DNA of 64,000 nucleotides from Halonatronomonas sp964558325 (GTDB taxonomy: Bacteria > Bacillota > Halanaerobiia > Halanaerobiales > Halarsenatibacteraceae). Below the pieces are notes generated by a model, which was given only the letters and a program-made list of their open reading frames with translations, was not told where the DNA came from and searched no databases. Location of the stretch: contig CAZLCX010000010.1 in assembly GCA_964558325.1 (NCBI GenBank), positions 5,998-69,997 of the forward strand, read 5' to 3'. The translations under genes were made by a program, and so were the position numbers. Position 1 is the first letter of the stretch. Every line of letters begins with the position of its first letter. Of the stretch, positions 61,502-64,000 are shown piece after piece.

Positions 61502-61531
61502 ATTATACAGCAATGGTCAAAGATAGTCAAA
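61502..61531 (-). promoter_or_regulatory. ctsR box: clpB promoter overlapped by a CtsR operator
   Basis: On the minus strand TTGACT, 17 bases and a perfect TATAAT form the promoter. On the plus strand the same -35 region reads GGTCAAA-GAT-AGTCAAA (61515-61531), an exact match to the CtsR heptad direct repeat. A bound CtsR would cover the -35. The ctsR gene is not in this window. Confidence 0.93.
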
Positions 61532-61687
61532 CTTTTATTTTTCTTTTAATCTAGCCTTAATATAATAATTCTCCACTGAGATATTTATTCCTTTTTTATC
61601 TGGAAAATCAAAGCTAAAATTTAGATTAATTAGGGTTTTTGCTCAGGGTTGAATAAAACAATTAGAAATTGAGAGTGAATTGGGACT

Positions 61688-61731
61688 GGGGAGGTACTGG
61701 GGAGATACTGGGGTGGTACTGGGGAGATATT
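61688..61731 (+). repeat. Four tandem 11-bp G-tract repeats (G-quadruplex motif)
   Basis: Four units of GGGG followed by seven bases (AGGTACT, AGATACT, TGGTACT, AGATATT) lie in direct tandem, with a further GG after them. Four G4 runs with 7-base loops fit the common quadruplex pattern on the plus strand. The unit equals about one helical turn. It sits in the 348-bp gap between the clpB promoter and the terminator of the next gene; no gene is visible in the rest of the gap. Confidence 0.85.
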
Positions 61732-61788
61732 GGAAGAGAGGTGGAATAATCGTTTAAACTGGCTGCAATTGAAATAATTCTATAATTT

Positions 61789-61817
61789 AAAAAACCCTGG
61801 GGAATTAATCCCCAGGG
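61789..61817 (-). terminator. Intrinsic terminator after the ABC ATPase gene
   Basis: A perfect 8-bp stem CCCTGGGG/CCCCAGGG with a 7-base loop runs into TTTTTT on the minus strand, eight bp after the stop. It ends the three-gene unit at the right edge. Confidence 0.93.
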
Positions 61818-61825
61818 CTCTATTA

Positions 61826-62863
61826 CTAGCAGATAATTGCCTGTTTCTCTGAATCAGAAAACCGTTCCAGCTTCTTGCCGTAGCGAAGGTTTTCCCTATA
61901 ATTATATAATTTATTATCTATAACTTTTAATTCCTTTAATAATTCTTTTTCCTCAGCAGTTGTCTCTATCTGTTCAACGATCCCACCATTATTGATAATA
62001 ATTCTTTTATCAGCCATTAAAGCCAGGATTGGGTCATGGGTTGCCATTAAGACAATCTTATCTTCTCCGACCAGCAAATCCAGGGCCTTTTCTCTATCAA
62101 TACCGGCATTTTCTATCTCGTCAATCAGTACAATCGGGGAAGAACTTAAAATGGCAGTATCGGCAATCATTAAAGCCCTTGACTGCCCGCCACTTAAACT
62201 TGTTATCTGGGCATCAGAGGGAAATTTTTCCCCGGCCAGGTCATTGGCCTCTTTGATAATTCTTTCCACTATTTGATCCAGGTTTTTTACCAGCCTGCTC
62301 TCCCCGTGGAGCCGGATAAAATCTTTGACTGAAAGGTCCATGACAAAATTCATATTCTGAGATAACTGGGCTACCAGCTTCTTATTCCCGGATAATCTCC
62401 ATTTCTTATCAGGAACCTGGCCATCTATCAGGGTATACCGGGAGGTTGGAGTATCACCCTGGGCTGTCCATTCTATGTCTGCCAGCAATCTACTCTTACC
62501 GGAACCAGTTGGCCCTACAATTGAGACAATTTCTCCAGCTTCAATTGTAATCTCATCGAAATTTTCTTTCTTACCTGCCTTATTCAGGCCAGGCAGTAAT
62601 GTAAGTGAGGTAACTCTGTCTTCTGTCGCCCCTAAAAATTCTTCCATATTCTTAATATAGGCAATCAGCTGGTCAACAAAACTATCTAAATCATAGATTA
62701 TTTCTTCCTGTTCCTCTATTGTTAAATCCTGATATATCTCTGTTAGAGTTTTATTTCTGTCCTCTAGCGGCAGGTCCTGTTCTTCTAGATATGACTCAAT
62801 AAAGGGATATTTATTGATTAAATTTTTGACTGAGATATTCTTTATATAATTTTTCTTAATCAT
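61826..62863 (-). CDS. ABC-type ATPase with N-terminal DUF1858-like domain
   Basis: The 345-residue protein has an N-terminal helical domain (about 1-80) that opens SVKNLINKYPFIESYLEEQ, much like DUF1858/ScdA N-terminal domains. A complete ABC ATPase follows: Walker A GPTGSGKS at 117-124, Q-loop near 166, signature LSGGQ at 223-227, Walker B VLIDEIENAG and His276. There is no membrane part. It is coupled to a GTPase and a solute-binding protein, with no permease in view. I start it at ATG 62863, overlapping the GTPase stop by eight bases. The transport or regulatory role is unknown. Confidence 0.85.
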   Translation of the reverse strand: MIKKNYIKNISVKNLINKYPFIESYLEEQDLPLEDRNKTLTEIYQDLTIEEQEEIIYDLDSFVDQLIAYIKNMEEFLGATEDRVTSLTLLPGLNKAGKKENFDEITIEAGEIVSIVGPTGSGKSRLLADIEWTAQGDTPTSRYTLIDGQVPDKKWRLSGNKKLVAQLSQNMNFVMDLSVKDFIRLHGESRLVKNLDQIVERIIKEANDLAGEKFPSDAQITSLSGGQSRALMIADTAILSSSPIVLIDEIENAGIDREKALDLLVGEDKIVLMATHDPILALMADKRIIINNGGIVEQIETTAEEKELLKELKVIDNKLYNYRENLRYGKKLERFSDSEKQAIIC

Positions 62864-63557
62864 TGTCATCACCTAATTCGATTTTTTTAACATTGCCTAA
62901 CTGATGTTCATCGCCGATTCTGGTCTCACCGAGACAATATGAACACATTGCCGATGGCATTGAGAACCTTAATTTACGACCAGTTACAGTTTCAATATCC
63001 TCTTCTTCATCATAGAGAAATGTTGAAAATTCATAGGCCCCCTGACCAGTCAGGCCATTAATATGCATGACTAAAGCTGAAGGATTAACATCGCTTACCC
63101 TGGAGGCAAAGACTTCCCTCTCAGCCTGGGATACGATATCACCCTTGGTAATTACCACCATGTCAGCTCTTTTTAGCATTGGACCTATTTTCCTGGGAGT
63201 ATTGATTCCACTTAAATTATCAATCACACAGATTGCCTTGATTTCATTGATATAGGGAGAACATCTATTACAGAGGCCGGCACTTTCAGTAATTAACATA
63301 TCCAGGTCTTTTTTGCGGCCCCACTGAACTACCTCTTCTATATTGCTAACAAAGTAATGATCCGGACATAAAGAGCCTGAAAGACCCTTCTTGACAGGAA
63401 TACCCTCTTTGGCATATAACTCGTCATCATCTGTATAGAGGCAGTCAAATTTAACAACCCCGACATTTATATCCCGTTCTTTTAAAGCATTGATTGTTTT
63501 TAAGATAACTGCAGTCTTGCCTGAAGAAGGAGGTCCTGAAAATGTTACTAGATTCAT
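62856..63557 (-). CDS. HypB/UreG-like P-loop GTPase with two CxxC pairs
   Basis: The 233-residue protein has Walker A GPPSSGKT at 8-15, a switch region ESAGLCNRCSPYI with Cys96 and Cys99 where HypB has its metal cysteine, the guanine motif TKGD at 137-140 and INGLTGQGA at 166-174, which is typical of HypB/UreG. A second pair, Cys205-x2-Cys208 (MCSYCLG), sits near the C-terminus. A metal-delivery or metal-sensing GTPase is likely. It follows the solute-binding gene by one base and overlaps the ABC ATPase gene. The metal is not evident. Confidence 0.85.
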   Translation of the reverse strand: MNLVTFSGPPSSGKTAVILKTINALKERDINVGVVKFDCLYTDDDELYAKEGIPVKKGLSGSLCPDHYFVSNIEEVVQWGRKKDLDMLITESAGLCNRCSPYINEIKAICVIDNLSGINTPRKIGPMLKRADMVVITKGDIVSQAEREVFASRVSDVNPSALVMHINGLTGQGAYEFSTFLYDEEEDIETVTGRKLRFSMPSAMCSYCLGETRIGDEHQLGNVKKIELGDDND

Positions 63558-63558
63558 T

Positions 63559-64000
63559 TTAACTGGCCTCCTTTGCTGATTGATTAAATTTATTGGTTAA
63601 TTCATCTATTAATTCTCCTGGATTGTTTTCCCGTAAGAATTTCCAGCCAGGCCACATAAACTTACTATCTGCAGGCAGGTTATTATCAATATCAGCTCTC
63701 ACAGAGGGGAATAAACCCTGTTCTGAAAGAATCCTGCCAACTTTTTGGGAGGCAAAGAAGTCAACTAATGGCTGTAACTCTGGCAGAGAAGATTCTTTGA
63801 TTAACATAAAGATAGGACTGATAATAGCTCCATCTTCTGGCCAGACAAATTCCATATGGGGGAACCTTTTTGCCATTCTTGTAAAGAAATACGGCATTAT
63901 TGTGACAGCTGGCTCCCCTGCCTTTTTCCGGCCACCCTCTTTAACCATTTCTGAAGGATGTAAAGACTTCTGCATTGAGCGGCCTAATTTTTCCACTCCC
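63559..64000 (-). CDS. ABC-type iron/metal solute-binding protein, C-terminal part (partial at window edge)
   Basis: This is the C-terminal 145 or so residues of an extracytoplasmic binding protein; the frame stays open to the edge and no ribosome site precedes the GTG near 63996. The segment FVWPEDGAIISPIFMLIKESS followed by LVDFFASQKVGRILSEQGLFPS matches the C-terminal lobe of Fe3+-type (AfuA/SfuA-like) proteins. It is the first visible gene of a unit with the GTPase and the ABC ATPase. Substrate could be iron, another metal or an anion. Confidence 0.78.
   Translation of the reverse strand, partial: GVEKLGRSMQKSLHPSEMVKEGGRKKAGEPAVTIMPYFFTRMAKRFPHMEFVWPEDGAIISPIFMLIKESSLPELQPLVDFFASQKVGRILSEQGLFPSVRADIDNNLPADSKFMWPGWKFLRENNPGELIDELTNKFNQSAKEAS

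Noticed and set aside
1..64000. CRISPR arrays, tRNA or rRNA genes, insertion sequences or prophage
   Set aside because: I saw no repeat-spacer pattern, cloverleaf, rRNA stretch, transposase, integrase or phage structural motif anywhere in the window.

Overview
The window is one continuous stretch of an AT-rich bacterial chromosome with one 100-N assembly gap. It most likely comes from an anaerobic, salt-adapted, Gram-negative-type (diderm) Firmicute of the Halanaerobiales kind; this is inference. The grounds are: a Firmicute housekeeping order (argS-pyrG ... fba ... rho ... rpmE-tdk-prfA-prmC ... upp-atp), a Na+-type F-ATPase c subunit, a full set of Kdo/lipid A genes, several acidic protein tails, a [4Fe-4S]-type hybrid cluster protein, and an Etf-linked lactate oxidation operon like that of acetogens. 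Nearly every gene is on the minus strand, so operons read from high to low coordinate. Only a ccdA-tlpA pair is on the plus strand.

Layout. 1-5.7 kb: F1Fo-ATPase operon (atpZ/I-B-E-F-H-A-G-D, atpD cut by the left edge). 5.8-12 kb: wecA/tagO-like transferase, upp, rpiB, sua5, prmC, prfA, tdk, rpmE. 12.1-19.6 kb: a lactate module (lactate racemase, FAD lactate dehydrogenase, EtfA, EtfB, lactate permease, with a FadR-type regulator and a perfect 9-1-9 operator) sitting between rho and rpmE, which are neighbours in Bacillus. 19.6-30 kb: rho, a cation exchanger, fba, a zinc-ribbon unknown, ridA, two crotonases around a HAD phosphatase, pyrG, argS. 30-34.9 kb: flavodoxin-like protein, thioredoxin, M18 aminopeptidase, divergent ccdA-tlpA, a CoA-disulfide-reductase-type flavoprotein.

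34.9-43.1 kb is the most striking unit. A consensus promoter drives a cyclic-di-AMP (ydaO/yuaA) riboswitch and an intrinsic terminator. They stand in front of a histidine kinase, two response regulators without DNA-binding domains, two TrkA-type proteins, a TrkH channel and an APC-permease/UspA fusion. This looks like a self-contained potassium/osmotic module gated by c-di-AMP. Next to it, on the opposite strand, is a promoter-structure-terminator arrangement that may be an undescribed small RNA.

43.3-46.5 kb: hcp with a CRP/FNR-type site centred at -41.5, a small membrane protein and a DUF368 (polyprenyl-phosphate transporter family) protein. 46.5-57.3 kb: GH65 phosphorylase, then lipopolysaccharide genes: GT9, a WaaA-GT9 fusion, lpxL, kdsD, kdsA, kdsB, lpxK (holding the N gap) and a DUF374 acyltransferase. 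57.3-61.5 kb: a HutP-family protein, a DUF523-DUF1722 protein, and clpB under a CtsR box that covers its -35. 61.5-61.8 kb: a non-coding gap with four 11-bp G-tract repeats that fit a G-quadruplex motif. The right edge holds three tightly coupled genes: an ABC-type ATPase, a HypB/UreG-like GTPase and a truncated iron-type solute-binding protein.

Limits: all calls come from reading sequence and motifs; no homology search, folding program or statistics were run.
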